Positions 43,659 through 52,663 of a stretch of DNA of 53,222 nt are shown one piece after another. The stretch covers positions 1 to 53,222 of the forward strand of contig JAJPIK010000088.1 in NCBI GenBank assembly GCA_021324795.1. Reading direction: 5' to 3'. A model generated the notes under the pieces. The model searched no databases, was not told the origin of the DNA, and saw nothing but the letters and a program-made list of their open reading frames with translations. Positions within the stretch are counted from its first letter, which is position 1; each line of letters opens with the position of its first letter. This DNA comes from Chloroflexota bacterium. GTDB lineage: Bacteria; Chloroflexota; UBA6077; FW602-bin22; CADDYW01. The position numbers and the translations under genes were made by a program.

Positions 43659-44882
43659 ATGGGTATTCTGGTCCAAAAATATGGAGGTAGCTCGCTCGCC
43701 TCGGCTGAGCGGATCCGCGCGGTCGCGGAGCGGGTCATTGCCAGTCATCGCGCCGATCAACCGATCGTCGTCGTGGTATCGGCGATGGGCGACACGACCG
43801 ATGATCTCATTAAGCTCGCCCAGCAATTGGCAGATGAACCGGACGATCGCGAGCTAGATTTATTGCTCTCGACCGGGGAAACGATTTCTTGTACTCTGTT
43901 GGCGATGACTTTGCGTCATATGGGGCACGATGCGATTTCGTTGACCGGGGCGCAAGCCGGGATCAAGACGGACACAAGCTATAGTCGAGCGCGGATCGTC
44001 AGCGTGGATCCCTCACGCATCCAACGCGAGCTCGCGGCCGGACGCATCGTTGTGGTTGCTGGCTTTCAAGGGATCAACGAAGATTTCGACATAACGACGC
44101 TCGGTCGGGGCGGCTCGGATACGACGGCAGTCGCCTTGGCGGCGATCCTAAAATCGGATCTGTGCGAAATTTACACTGACGTCGACGGCGTTTATACGGC
44201 GGATCCGCGTATTGAGCCGCGCGCTCGCAAACTGACGGAGATTTCTTACGAAGAGATGCTCGAACTTGCCCACTACGGCGCCCGGGTCATGCATTCCCGG
44301 GCCGTTGAGCTGGGTAGCGTTTACGGCGTACCCATCGTCGTTCGATCGAGCTTTAATCAAAACCCTGGTACCCTTATTCACGGAGGAATGTCGATGGAGG
44401 TGCGCAACAAAGTCCGAGGTATCGCCCACGATACCGACGTTGCAAAAATTACCGTGCTCGGTGTCCCGGATCGCCCCGGAATCGCTTCGAGCCTCTTCCA
44501 ACCGCTCGCTGAAGCGAACATCAATGTCGATGTGATCGTCCAGAATACCAGCATTCACGGTGTCACCGATCTCTCGTTTACGGTCAGTCGAACCGACGTC
44601 AACCGGGCAATGCGTATCGTGGAGCCAATCGCCCGCGAGATTCAGGCAGCCGACGTTGTCAGTGCATCCGATTTGGCCAAGGTCTCGATCGTCGGAACCG
44701 GCATGCAACATGCTCCTGGCTACGCCGCGCGTATGTTTAAGGCGCTCTCGGATCGCCAGATTAACATTGAGATGATCACGACCTCCGAGATTCGGATTAC
44801 CTGTTTAATCGATGCTGCCCGCGTGGCAGATGCCGTGCAAGGTCTCCACGAGGCGTTCCGCCTCGACCAAGCAGATTTGTAA
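43659..44882 (+). CDS. lysC: Aspartate kinase
   Basis: Phosphorylates aspartate, first step toward lysine, threonine and methionine. The kinase domain starts LVQKYGGSSLASAERI (the usual KFGGTS reads KYGGSS) and has STGETISCTLLAM, GFQGINEDFDITTLGRGGSD and YTDVDGVYTADPR. Two ACT domains follow (from about residue 260, GVPDRPGIASSLFQPLAEANINVD, and from about 340), so feedback inhibition by lysine or threonine is likely. The length of 407 fits the monofunctional form. AAGGAG/AAGGA sites precede the ATG. Confidence 0.97.
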   Translation: MGILVQKYGGSSLASAERIRAVAERVIASHRADQPIVVVVSAMGDTTDDLIKLAQQLADEPDDRELDLLLSTGETISCTLLAMTLRHMGHDAISLTGAQAGIKTDTSYSRARIVSVDPSRIQRELAAGRIVVVAGFQGINEDFDITTLGRGGSDTTAVALAAILKSDLCEIYTDVDGVYTADPRIEPRARKLTEISYEEMLELAHYGARVMHSRAVELGSVYGVPIVVRSSFNQNPGTLIHGGMSMEVRNKVRGIAHDTDVAKITVLGVPDRPGIASSLFQPLAEANINVDVIVQNTSIHGVTDLSFTVSRTDVNRAMRIVEPIAREIQAADVVSASDLAKVSIVGTGMQHAPGYAARMFKALSDRQINIEMITTSEIRITCLIDAARVADAVQGLHEAFRLDQADL

Positions 44883-44896
44883 CCCAAGGTAGTACG

Positions 44897-45244
44897 ATGG
44901 TTACGAATCTGGTTACCGGGCAGGTCATCCGTTACGTCACCGAACGCGTGATCGAAAATCTGGCGCGTCAGGCCGGACGAAATCTTGGGGATGCGGGATC
45001 TGGTGTCTCTAATGGGTTGGTCGACATGGCGGTGACTGCCCAGATCAATGGTCGTCTCGGCGAGCTGAATGAAGGCCTGGAGCAAATCAGCGAGCGGATG
45101 GCGCAACTGGAAGCGAGACTCCACGAAGTCGAGGCGAAAACTGGTTGGCAGTACACCCTGCGGCTGACGGTCGGCATCGTCGTCGGTATTGCCGTTGGAT
45201 TTGGTGCGGCCTCGCTTGGTCACTTGGCCGGATGGATCCCGTGA
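44897..45244 (+). CDS. Small protein with coiled coil and C-terminal membrane helix
   Basis: A 115-residue protein I do not recognise. The middle (about 50-85, INGRLGELNEGLEQISERM then AQLEARLHEVEAK) is predicted coiled coil, and a C-terminal helix (about 90-112, TLRLTVGIVVGIAVGFGAA) should anchor it in the membrane with the N-terminus inside. The ATG at 44897 has AAGG 7 nt upstream and lies 14 nt after lysC, so it is probably cotranscribed. The coiled coil suggests it oligomerises. Function unknown. Confidence 0.7.
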   Translation: MVTNLVTGQVIRYVTERVIENLARQAGRNLGDAGSGVSNGLVDMAVTAQINGRLGELNEGLEQISERMAQLEARLHEVEAKTGWQYTLRLTVGIVVGIAVGFGAASLGHLAGWIP

Positions 45245-45256
45245 TATGACGATCTG

Positions 45257-45265
45257 TGGTACAAT
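45257..45265 (+). promoter_or_regulatory. Extended -10 promoter for dprA-topA
   Basis: TGGTACAAT (extended -10, hexamer TACAAT at 45260-45265) lies 34 nt before the dprA ATG. No good -35 is evident. Confidence 0.45.
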
Positions 45266-45298
45266 ATCTCAACGTGGCCGGGAAACGCGGGCGAATTG

Positions 45299-46384
45299 AT
45301 GACTGAGGCTCCCTATTGGCTCGGATTCAATCTGATCCCGGGAGTGGGCCCGTCGAGATTTCGTCGGCTTCTGAGTCGGTTGGGGTCGGCCGAAGCGGCG
45401 TGGTGCGCTGACCGAGCAGACTTGGCCATGGCCGGACTGGATGCGAAGACGCTGGACGCGATCATCCATTGGCGTGCGCGGCTGAGCCTCGACCGGGAGA
45501 TGGAGAAAGTCGAGAAGGCGGGGGTCAAGCTCGTAACGCTCGAGGACGACCGATACCCTCCCCTCCTAAAGCACACTGTCGATGCGCCTCCCCTACTGTA
45601 CGTCCGGGGTGACTTGAAGCCCGGGGACGAGCTGTCGATTGCCGTGGTTGGTACGCGGCGCGCGACTCCCTACGGCTCGCAAGTATGCGAGCGGATTGTT
45701 TCGGAGGTGGCCGGTCGCGGGGTGACCATCGTCAGTGGCCTTGCTTGGGGAATCGATGCTATTGCCCATCGTACCGCGCTCGCGGCGGGTGGCCGGACTA
45801 TTGCGGTTCTGGGCTGCGGTGTCGACGTGATCTATCCGTCGGACCACACCGCGCTCGCGCGCGATGTCGCGGCCAACGGGGCGCTGGTTTCAGAGTATCC
45901 GTTGGGGACTACGCCGGAACCCGGTAATTTCCCTGCTCGGAATCGAATCATCAGCGGAATGACCCGTGCCACCTTGGTCATCGAGGCCGGCGAGCGCAGC
46001 GGTGCCTTGATCACCGCTAACTTCGCTCTGGAACAGGGGCGTGACGTCTGGGCGGTGCCGGGGAGCGTCTTTGCCGCGAATTGTCTGGGAACCAACCGTC
46101 TGATCCAGCAGGGTGCTAAACTCATTGTTGATGCGAACGATGTGCTCGACGAGCTAAACGTCGCGAGCGTCGAACAACAGTTGGAGTTTCGGGCGCTAAC
46201 GTCCGATGATCCCATCGAGCGATCCCTTCTCGCCATCCTGACCCGAGAACCCGTTCACATCGACGAAATCGTTCGTCAGGTGAATTTGCCAGCCGGCGCG
46301 GTCAGCGGCGCGTTGGCGCTGTTGGAACTAAAAGGGATCGCACGCCACGTTGGCGGCATGCACTATGTTGCGACTGGCCGCTGA
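45299..46384 (+). CDS. dprA: DNA-processing protein DprA
   Basis: Binds incoming single-stranded DNA and loads RecA during transformation. A helical N-terminal region (about 1-105, LGFNLIPGVGPSRFRRLLSR) precedes the Rossmann-like core: VVGTRRATPYGSQVCE, IVSGLAWGIDAIAHRTAL, VLGCGVDVIYPSDH, PEPGNFPARNRIISG and EAGERSGALITANFALEQGR. A C-terminal winged-helix part follows (from about 300, LTREPVHIDEIVRQVN). The frame opens at TTG 45296; ATG 45299 is the likely start. The topA gene follows after 24 nt, the common order. Confidence 0.95.
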   Translation: MTEAPYWLGFNLIPGVGPSRFRRLLSRLGSAEAAWCADRADLAMAGLDAKTLDAIIHWRARLSLDREMEKVEKAGVKLVTLEDDRYPPLLKHTVDAPPLLYVRGDLKPGDELSIAVVGTRRATPYGSQVCERIVSEVAGRGVTIVSGLAWGIDAIAHRTALAAGGRTIAVLGCGVDVIYPSDHTALARDVAANGALVSEYPLGTTPEPGNFPARNRIISGMTRATLVIEAGERSGALITANFALEQGRDVWAVPGSVFAANCLGTNRLIQQGAKLIVDANDVLDELNVASVEQQLEFRALTSDDPIERSLLAILTREPVHIDEIVRQVNLPAGAVSGALALLELKGIARHVGGMHYVATGR

Positions 46385-46408
46385 CGCCAAGGGAGGTTAT
46401 AGGTCAAC

Positions 46409-48571
46409 ATGGCAAAAAAGAAGCTCGTGATCGTGGAGTCGCCCACCAAGGCGCGAACCGTTGGGCGGTTTCTTGGTCGCGATTACGTGGTCGAAGCTTC
46501 AATCGGACACATTCGCGACTTGCCGGCGAATCGTTTGGGAGTCGATGTTGCCCATGGCTTCGCGCCGCATTACGTTATTCCTGAGAAGAAGAAAGACATC
46601 GTCAAAAAACTGAAGAGCGAAGCCCGCGAAGCGGAGGACATCTATCTGGCAACTGACCCGGACCGTGAAGGTGAGGCCATCTCCTGGCACCTGGCCGAGG
46701 CGCTGAATCTCAAGGATTCCGAGAAGATCCATCGGGTCGAGTTCCACGAGATCACCAAAGAAGCGATCCTGCGGGCGTTCGCCGCGCCGCGATCAATTAA
46801 CACCCATCTGGTCGAAGCCCAGCAGGCCCGTCGTATTCTCGATCGTCTTGTTGGTTACAATCTGAGCCCGCTGCTGCGTCGGAAAATTAGCAAGCGAGGG
46901 TTGTCGGCCGGACGAGTTCAGTCGGTCGCGGTACGGTTGGTCGTCGATCGCGAGCGCGAAATCGAAGCTTTTGTGCCAGTAGAATACTGGACGATCGACG
47001 TCGAGCTTTCGAAGCTTCGCGGCTCGGGCCGTGGGCGTGCTCGAACGTTCGTGGCATCGCTTGCCCAAGTGAACGGTAACAAGCCGGATCTGGTGAATGA
47101 GGAGGCTGCCAAGAGCGTTGTCGAAGGCCTTGAAAGGTCATCCTTCGAAGTCGCTGACGTTCGCCAGCGCGAGATCAATCGACAGCCGGCGGCGCCGTTT
47201 ACGACGAGCACACTACAGCAGGAGGCATCGCGGAAGCTCGGGTTCAGCGCCAAGCGAACAATGGCGGTCGCTCAACAGCTCTACGAAGGGGTTGAGGTCG
47301 GCGTCGAGGGCAACGTCGGTCTGATTACCTACATGCGCACCGACTCGACGAACATCGCGGCGTCGGCTCAACAACAGACGCTTGACTTCATTCGCCGAAC
47401 CTACGGGCCGGACTACGTTCCCGCCAGTCCGCGCGTTTTCAAAACCAAGGCGAAAGGGGCGCAAGAAGCGCACGAGGCGATTCGTCCGACATCGGTCGAC
47501 CGCGTTCCTGATACCATCAAAGGGTACTTGAGCCAGGATCAGTACCGTCTCTATAAGCTGATCTGGCAGCGGATGGTCGCTAGCCAGATGGCCGCGGCCG
47601 TTTATGATAGTGTCACGGTGGACATTGTCGCCGGACCAGCGCCAGCCGATCGACCTTACTTGCTGCGCGCAACTGGCTCTACTCTAAAGTTCAAGGGGTT
47701 CACCGCGGTTTACACCGAGGGACACGACGAAGGTGACGAAACCGAGGACGAAAAGCAGCACCCATTGCCTCCGCTCCAGGTGGGAGAGCCGCTGAAGCGC
47801 GAAAAGATCGTTCCCGAGCAGCACTTTACTCAGCCGCCGCCTCGCTATACTGAAGCGACCTTGGTCAAGGCACTCGAGGAAAATGGAGTCGGACGTCCAA
47901 GCACGTATGCTCCGACCCTTTCAACGATTCAAGAGCGTGGTTACGTGGAGCGTAGTGGCCGCCAGTTAATTCCAACTGCCCTCGGTAAGCTGGTCACTGA
48001 TTTGCTTGCCGAGCACTTCCCTGACATTATCGACGTGAAGTTCACGGCCGGAATGGAAGAACGGCTCGACGACATCGCCAGCCAGGGCGAGCCTTGGGTC
48101 CGCGTCCTCGAAGCTTTCTATGGGCCTTTCGAATCGACGATGCGGCAGGCCGAGCATGCGATTCCGGAGGTCTCAATTGAGCCGGAACCGGCCGGCGAGC
48201 TGTGTGAAAAGTGCGGCATGCCAATGGTCATCAAATTCGGCCGTTTTGGCAAGTTTATCGCTTGCAGCAACTACCCGACGTGTCGTAACGCAAAGTCATT
48301 TATGGTGAAAGTCGGGGTGAAGTGTCCCCAGTGCGGACAGGGCGATCTGGTGGAAAAGCGCACCCGACGGGGTCGTCTGTTCTACAGTTGCTCGGAATAT
48401 CCGACCTGTGATTTTGCGATCTGGCAGCGTCCGCTGCCAACGCCGTGCCCGCAATGTGGTGGATTACTGACCGAAGCGGGAAAGACCGAAGCTAAGTGCC
48501 AACGCTGCGGGACGACAGTTTCTCGCACCGACGTCGTGGCCGAAGAGGCAGTGGCGGCGGGTAGTCATTAA
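46409..48571 (+). CDS. topA: DNA topoisomerase I (type IA)
   Basis: Relaxes negative supercoils by single-strand passage. The Toprim domain carries VIVESPTKARTVGR and ATDPDREGEAISWHL. The catalytic Tyr is residue 308 in GLITYMRTDST. The core is followed by three C-terminal zinc-finger modules: CEKCGMP...CSNYPTC, CPQCGQ...CSEYPTC and CPQCGGLL...CQRCG. At 720 residues it is a typical bacterial form. AGGGAGG precedes the ATG. It follows dprA at close range. Confidence 0.97.
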   Translation: MAKKKLVIVESPTKARTVGRFLGRDYVVEASIGHIRDLPANRLGVDVAHGFAPHYVIPEKKKDIVKKLKSEAREAEDIYLATDPDREGEAISWHLAEALNLKDSEKIHRVEFHEITKEAILRAFAAPRSINTHLVEAQQARRILDRLVGYNLSPLLRRKISKRGLSAGRVQSVAVRLVVDREREIEAFVPVEYWTIDVELSKLRGSGRGRARTFVASLAQVNGNKPDLVNEEAAKSVVEGLERSSFEVADVRQREINRQPAAPFTTSTLQQEASRKLGFSAKRTMAVAQQLYEGVEVGVEGNVGLITYMRTDSTNIAASAQQQTLDFIRRTYGPDYVPASPRVFKTKAKGAQEAHEAIRPTSVDRVPDTIKGYLSQDQYRLYKLIWQRMVASQMAAAVYDSVTVDIVAGPAPADRPYLLRATGSTLKFKGFTAVYTEGHDEGDETEDEKQHPLPPLQVGEPLKREKIVPEQHFTQPPPRYTEATLVKALEENGVGRPSTYAPTLSTIQERGYVERSGRQLIPTALGKLVTDLLAEHFPDIIDVKFTAGMEERLDDIASQGEPWVRVLEAFYGPFESTMRQAEHAIPEVSIEPEPAGELCEKCGMPMVIKFGRFGKFIACSNYPTCRNAKSFMVKVGVKCPQCGQGDLVEKRTRRGRLFYSCSEYPTCDFAIWQRPLPTPCPQCGGLLTEAGKTEAKCQRCGTTVSRTDVVAEEAVAAGSH

Positions 48572-48649
48572 TCAATTGCACGAGTTCACTTGCGCGAGTG
48601 CGCCCCCGGTCGCGTAGAATATGGAAACCGGCGGTCAGAGGAGAACGGC

Positions 48650-49753
48650 ATGAACTACCAGAGCCGGCTGCAAGCGGTCAGATCTCTCATGGCCGAACGT
48701 GGCTTCGATCTTCTGTTGGTCAGCCAACCCGATAATCGACGTTATCTAACCGGTTTCCCGGCCCGGGAGGCGATGGTCGGGGAAAGTGCTGGCTGGCTGG
48801 TTATCGGCCTGACGGTTGGTTACTTCGTCACGTCATTCCTCTACTACGACGCGGTTGCCGCGTCTGTCCACGACCTCGAGCCAGTTAAAGCGCAGCGGCG
48901 ATTGACCGAGACGCTGGGCGAGCTGCTGAAGAAGCTCGCCGGCGGGATCATTGGCTTTGAAAGCTCCTGGGTAACCTACGACGTCTATCAGGAGCTCGCG
49001 AAGTCTCTCGAATCCAACCGCGTCCTGAAATCTTCTGCTGGCTTGATCGAGCACCTCCGGGAGGTGAAAGATACCGACGAGATGCAAATCATACAGCGGG
49101 CGATCGATCTGACCGACCGGGTCTATACCGCGATTGTTGGACAATTGCGGCCCGGCCAGACCGAGAAAGAGGTCGCCTGGGCGCTCGAACGAGCGCTTCG
49201 TGAAGGCGGTGCCGAGGGCATGGCGTTTGGCCCCTCGGTCGCCTTCGGCGTGAACAGCGCAGTGCCCCACCACGAGCCAACCAGCAACCCGCTGAATATG
49301 GGAGATCCGGTTTGGATCGACATGGGAGCGCGATTAGAAGGTTATTGCGCGGATTTAACGCGGAGTTTCGCTTTTGGAGAGGCGAGTGCCGAGTACCAGC
49401 ACCTGTATGACGTCGTGCTCCGAGCGCAGCAAGCTGCGATCGCCGGAATGCACGCCGGCCTGGAAGGAAAGCAAGCCGACGCCCTGGCGCGAGAGATCAT
49501 CGCCGCCGCCGGCTATGGTGGGGACTTTGGCCACGCGCTTGGCCACGGTGTTGGCTTGGCGATTCACGAAGCTCCCCGCGTGGGGCAGACAAGTGAGGTA
49601 AGGCTCCGGGCCGGCGAAGTAGTCACGGTCGAGCCGGGGATCTACCGAGCGGGCTGGGGCGGCATTCGGATTGAAGACGTCGTGGTCGTTCGACGATCCG
49701 GAGTCGACGTTCTGAGCTCGGCTCCGAAGCAGTTCGTCGTGAAGCCATCGTGA
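48650..49753 (+). CDS. M24B (Xaa-Pro type) peptidase
   Basis: Metallopeptidase of the pita-bread fold, likely an aminopeptidase cutting before proline (367 residues). The N-terminal creatinase-like domain has RGFDLLLVSQPDNRRYLTGF. The metal ligands lie in DMGARLEGYCADLTRSF (two Asp), ALGHGVGLAIHEAP (His), TVEPGIY (Glu) and GIRIEDVV (Glu). ATG 48650 with AGAGGAG is preferred over the open frame from 48590. It lies 78 nt after topA and 32 nt before xseA on the same strand. Whether it is a true prolidase or another Xaa-Pro peptidase cannot be told. Confidence 0.92.
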   Translation: MNYQSRLQAVRSLMAERGFDLLLVSQPDNRRYLTGFPAREAMVGESAGWLVIGLTVGYFVTSFLYYDAVAASVHDLEPVKAQRRLTETLGELLKKLAGGIIGFESSWVTYDVYQELAKSLESNRVLKSSAGLIEHLREVKDTDEMQIIQRAIDLTDRVYTAIVGQLRPGQTEKEVAWALERALREGGAEGMAFGPSVAFGVNSAVPHHEPTSNPLNMGDPVWIDMGARLEGYCADLTRSFAFGEASAEYQHLYDVVLRAQQAAIAGMHAGLEGKQADALAREIIAAAGYGGDFGHALGHGVGLAIHEAPRVGQTSEVRLRAGEVVTVEPGIYRAGWGGIRIEDVVVVRRSGVDVLSSAPKQFVVKPS

Positions 49754-49785
49754 CGAAGCAGATGCGCGCGCACGGGGGCTGAGCG

Positions 49786-50991
49786 GTGCAGATTTGGGGC
49801 GTTTCCGACGTTACCCACTACGTTAAGGATCTCGTTGAAAGCGATCCTTCATTGGGTGACCTCTGGGTGGCAGGCGAAATTTCCAACTTCAACGTCGCCA
49901 TGTCTGGGCATGCGTATTTCACCCTCAAAGACGCGACCAGCCAGCTCAAGTGTGTGATGTTTCGTCAATTTCTCCAACGTCTTCGGAAACGCCCAGAAAA
50001 CGGAGAGGTTGGGGTCGCCCGCGGACCAATCCGCGTCTACGAAGCCCAGGGCGTTTATCAGCTTTACGCGGAATTTCTGGCGCCAGCGGGCATGGGCGAG
50101 CTGCAGCTTCGGCTAGAAGAGCTGCGCCTGCGGCTGGAAGCGGAAGGGCTTTTTGAGCCGTCGCGCAAACGCCCCCTTCCCACGTGGCCGCACCGGGTCG
50201 GCGTTGTGACCTCGGCCACCGGGGCGGTCATCCACGACATACGCACCGTGATCGCCCGGCGATTCCCTCTCGTCGAGATCGTCTTGGCGCCCTCGCCGGT
50301 GCAAGGCGACGAGGCAGTCCCCGCCATTTGCCAGGCAATTGATGATTTGAACCACTTGGGCGACGTGGATGTTATCATCATTGCGCGTGGCGGTGGCTCG
50401 CGTGAAGATCTCTGGGCGTTCAACGCCGAGGCCGTGGCGCGAGCGATCTTCGGCTCGCGTGCGCCGGTCGTCTCAGCGATTGGCCACGAGACAGACACGA
50501 CGATTGCCGATCTGGTTGCCGATCATCGTGCTCCGACGCCTTCGGCCGCCGCGGAAATGGTCGTGCCAGACGTCCGTGAAGTTCGTGCGCGACTCGCTGG
50601 GCTGGCGCGGAGGCTCGATCTACACGTCACGCTGACTCTCGATCAAGCCGTGGCTCGCGTAGACCAGGCGGCAGAGACCCTGGAGCGCCTTTCTCCGACC
50701 GAGCAATTGATCCGCTATCGATCCGAGTTAGGCGATTGTTTGAAGCGGGCGACGCTCGCGATCCAGCATGCCAGTGCGATCCGTCGCGAACAGGTGCGTG
50801 CCCGAGAGAGGCAGTTGTCATCTCTCAACCCTCATGCGGTTCTACGCCGCGGCTTTAGCGTTTGTTGGCGAGCCGATACCGGTGAGGTTGTTTCGAGTGT
50901 GGATCAGGTCGCCGGCGACGTGTCGGTTATCACCGAGGTTGCCGATGGCTCATTCAGCAGCATGGTCACCGGAACGAAGCCGAAATCTTGA
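49786..50991 (+). CDS. xseA: Exodeoxyribonuclease VII large subunit
   Basis: With XseB forms exonuclease VII, which degrades single-stranded DNA. The OB-fold N-terminus (VSDVTHYVKDLV, DLWVAGEISNFNVA, GHAYFTLKD) precedes the catalytic domain with VGVVTSATGAVIHDI, IIIARGGGSREDLWAFN and IGHETDTTIADLVADHRAPTPS. A long helical C-terminal part follows. The start is GTG 49786 behind GGGGG. xseB follows after 23 nt, as usual. Confidence 0.96.
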   Translation: MQIWGVSDVTHYVKDLVESDPSLGDLWVAGEISNFNVAMSGHAYFTLKDATSQLKCVMFRQFLQRLRKRPENGEVGVARGPIRVYEAQGVYQLYAEFLAPAGMGELQLRLEELRLRLEAEGLFEPSRKRPLPTWPHRVGVVTSATGAVIHDIRTVIARRFPLVEIVLAPSPVQGDEAVPAICQAIDDLNHLGDVDVIIIARGGGSREDLWAFNAEAVARAIFGSRAPVVSAIGHETDTTIADLVADHRAPTPSAAAEMVVPDVREVRARLAGLARRLDLHVTLTLDQAVARVDQAAETLERLSPTEQLIRYRSELGDCLKRATLAIQHASAIRREQVRARERQLSSLNPHAVLRRGFSVCWRADTGEVVSSVDQVAGDVSVITEVADGSFSSMVTGTKPKS

Positions 50992-51014
50992 ATAACGACG
51001 TCGGGTAACAGAGT

Positions 51015-51284
51015 ATGGGTGGAATGGAAGGGGCGGAACTCGGTGATCTTTCTTTCGAGGAGGCATTTTCTCGCTTGGAAGACGCGGTATTCAAGCTGGA
51101 AAATGGCGGTCTAACGATTGACGATATGGTCGCGCAGTTCTCCGAAGGCATGGCGCTGATTAAGATCTGCTATCAGAAGCTTGACGCCGCGCAAGCCAAG
51201 GTGAGCATGCTCCTGCGAGAAGCCGAAGCAGTTGCGCGGGTCGAGGCCGAAGCGGTTGCCGAGGACGAGGACAACGAAGAGTAG
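51015..51284 (+). CDS. xseB: Exodeoxyribonuclease VII small subunit
   Basis: Small partner of XseA, with the conserved core LSFEEAFSRLEDAVFKLENG then LTIDDMVAQFSEGMALI and YQKLDAAQAKV. The Glu/Ala-rich tail (about 70-89, EAEAVAEDEDNEE) extends past the family core. The length of 89 residues is within the family range. ATG 51015 or ATG 51024 are both possible; the second has GGGTGGA nearby. The gene is convergent with lepB, with 13 bp between stops. Confidence 0.93.
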   Translation: MGGMEGAELGDLSFEEAFSRLEDAVFKLENGGLTIDDMVAQFSEGMALIKICYQKLDAAQAKVSMLLREAEAVARVEAEAVAEDEDNEE

Positions 51285-51297
51285 GACCCGCTAGACG

Positions 51298-51903
51298 TCA
51301 AGGCGAAGCCATCGCGTTGGCTGGGAAGAACTGCCAATCGCCGAGCGGCCAGTACGAAACCCACGCCTGACCGGTGATGTAGTACCAGGGCACCATGCCC
51401 CAGACGTGCGAATCGCTCGAGTCGTTACGGTTGTCGCCCAGGACAAAATATTCACCCGGCGGAACACGCTCGGCACTCATCGTATAATTGGGCGGCGCCA
51501 TGATGTATGGCTCGTTGAGGGGATGATTATTCACGTAGACGCGGCCCTCTTGGATTTGCACGACATCTCCCGGTACGCCAATCACCCGCTTGATGAACTG
51601 ACGACTGGGATCACGAGGGAATTGAAAGACGATGATATCCCCGCGTTGAGGCGGATGGAAGAGATAAACGCGACCATCGCTGTTATTGTTGCTGGCTGCC
51701 GCGGTGGGCACGATCTGATTGACCAGCCTGGCCGGGAGGGACCAGTAAACCGCCCGATCAACCAACAAGAATTCGTTGTTATGGAGCGTCGGCTCCATAC
51801 TCGTCCCCTCAACCCGAAAATTCTTGACGATCGACTGTACGACAAAGAAGATCAGGGCGGTAAGAATGAGGGTTTCGAGAACGTCTCGGATCGCGGCTTT
51901 CAT
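51298..51903 (-). CDS. lepB: Signal peptidase I
   Basis: Membrane serine protease that removes signal peptides from secreted proteins. The 201-residue protein has one N-terminal helix (about residues 8-26), catalytic Ser-35 in VEGTSMEPTL, the general-base Lys-105 in QFIKRVIGVPGD, and the conserved GDNRNDSSDSHVWG. ATG 51903 with GGAG 9 nt upstream is chosen over the longer frame to 51945. Its divergent promoter (51972-52001) lies beside the plus-strand gene start at 52043. Confidence 0.95.
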   Translation of the reverse strand: MKAAIRDVLETLILTALIFFVVQSIVKNFRVEGTSMEPTLHNNEFLLVDRAVYWSLPARLVNQIVPTAAASNNNSDGRVYLFHPPQRGDIIVFQFPRDPSRQFIKRVIGVPGDVVQIQEGRVYVNNHPLNEPYIMAPPNYTMSAERVPPGEYFVLGDNRNDSSDSHVWGMVPWYYITGQAWVSYWPLGDWQFFPANAMASP

Positions 51904-51971
51904 TGCGCGGTGCTCCACTCTAGTCCGTGCGCAGGCGCGTATCATCAGGACAGCAATAATCGCACACCGTC

Positions 51972-52001
51972 ATTATAGTATAATGTGATTGCTCCTGCCA
52001 A
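51972..52001 (-). promoter_or_regulatory. Promoter of lepB, with symmetric -10
   Basis: On the minus strand TTGGCA (51996-52001), an 18-nt spacer and TATAAT (51972-51977). The 13-mer ATTATAGTATAAT (51972-51984) holds a -10 hexamer on each strand around a central G, so it could also serve the divergent gene at 52043, though no good -35 is seen on the plus side. Confidence 0.6.
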
Positions 52002-52042
52002 GTCACGGCGGAGCCGCTTTAATCCGCGAAGGAGCCCGTTTG

Positions 52043-52501
52043 GTGGAAGAACAGAAGCCGCGTTATTTCATCGATGAACGTTGGTATACCGAGCATAATA
52101 AGTCGTTTCGCGCGGTGGCCTTGACTCGCCTATGCCCATCGTGTCGGAAAAAGATTGGAACCGAGACTCAAGAACGTGTCCCAACCGTCGACGCCCGTGG
52201 CCGCGTCGTCTTCGAAATGCGCTCTGTCCCTTTTGCGAGTAATCCATTGCCGGTAATTCGCAGTGATTGCTCGAAGCAGCGCGATTACATTACGCCCGAG
52301 ACGCCGGTGGCGGAAGCCATTTTCCGGATCTTTCTTGCCAATGGTAACCAGCCCACTGACGTCGATGGGATCCGCGAGCAGTTGTCGAACTACATCGCTT
52401 TATCGTCTCGTCCCCACGGTTACTCGGCCGAGCTGATCAAGTCAATCATCGAACATGACCAGGTCTACGGTCTGCGCCGTTTCGAGCTAGAAGCTGCCTA
52501 A
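52043..52501 (+). CDS. Conserved-looking protein of unknown function
   Basis: A 152-residue soluble protein I do not recognise. Its N-terminal part reads PRYFIDERWYTEHNKSFRAV and has a short Cys motif (LCPSCRKKIG) with a third Cys in RSDCSKQRDYI, suggesting a degenerate or partial zinc site. The C-terminal half looks helical and ends SAELIKSIIEHDQVYGLRRFE. GTG 52043 is chosen because AAGGAG stands 8 nt upstream; TTG 52040 and the frame to 51989 are alternatives. It is divergent from lepB. The role is unclear. Confidence 0.65.
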   Translation: MEEQKPRYFIDERWYTEHNKSFRAVALTRLCPSCRKKIGTETQERVPTVDARGRVVFEMRSVPFASNPLPVIRSDCSKQRDYITPETPVAEAIFRIFLANGNQPTDVDGIREQLSNYIALSSRPHGYSAELIKSIIEHDQVYGLRRFELEAA

Positions 52502-52524
52502 TGGGGACTGGGAGCGCAAGCATC

Positions 52525-52562
52525 TTGCCTACCCCGTGGCGGGGGACGGGGTGGTTTGGCAA
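52525..52562. repeat. Nested hairpin after the 152-residue protein gene
   Basis: Inner arms ACCCCGT (52531-52537) and ACGGGGT (52546-52552) with an 8-nt G-rich loop, and outer TTGCC (52525-52529) pairing with GGCAA (52558-52562). It lies in the 162-nt gap between convergent genes and may end the transcript, but no T run follows. I see nothing else assignable in the gap. Confidence 0.5.
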
Positions 52563-52663
52563 TCTCCTTAAGCCTTTTCCCTGCCTCCTTCGGGGCGGCC
52601 TTCTTGGCCGTGCTCCCGCTTTGCCGGCCTCTTAGCTCCTGATCTCTCGCCACCAGTCTCCAG

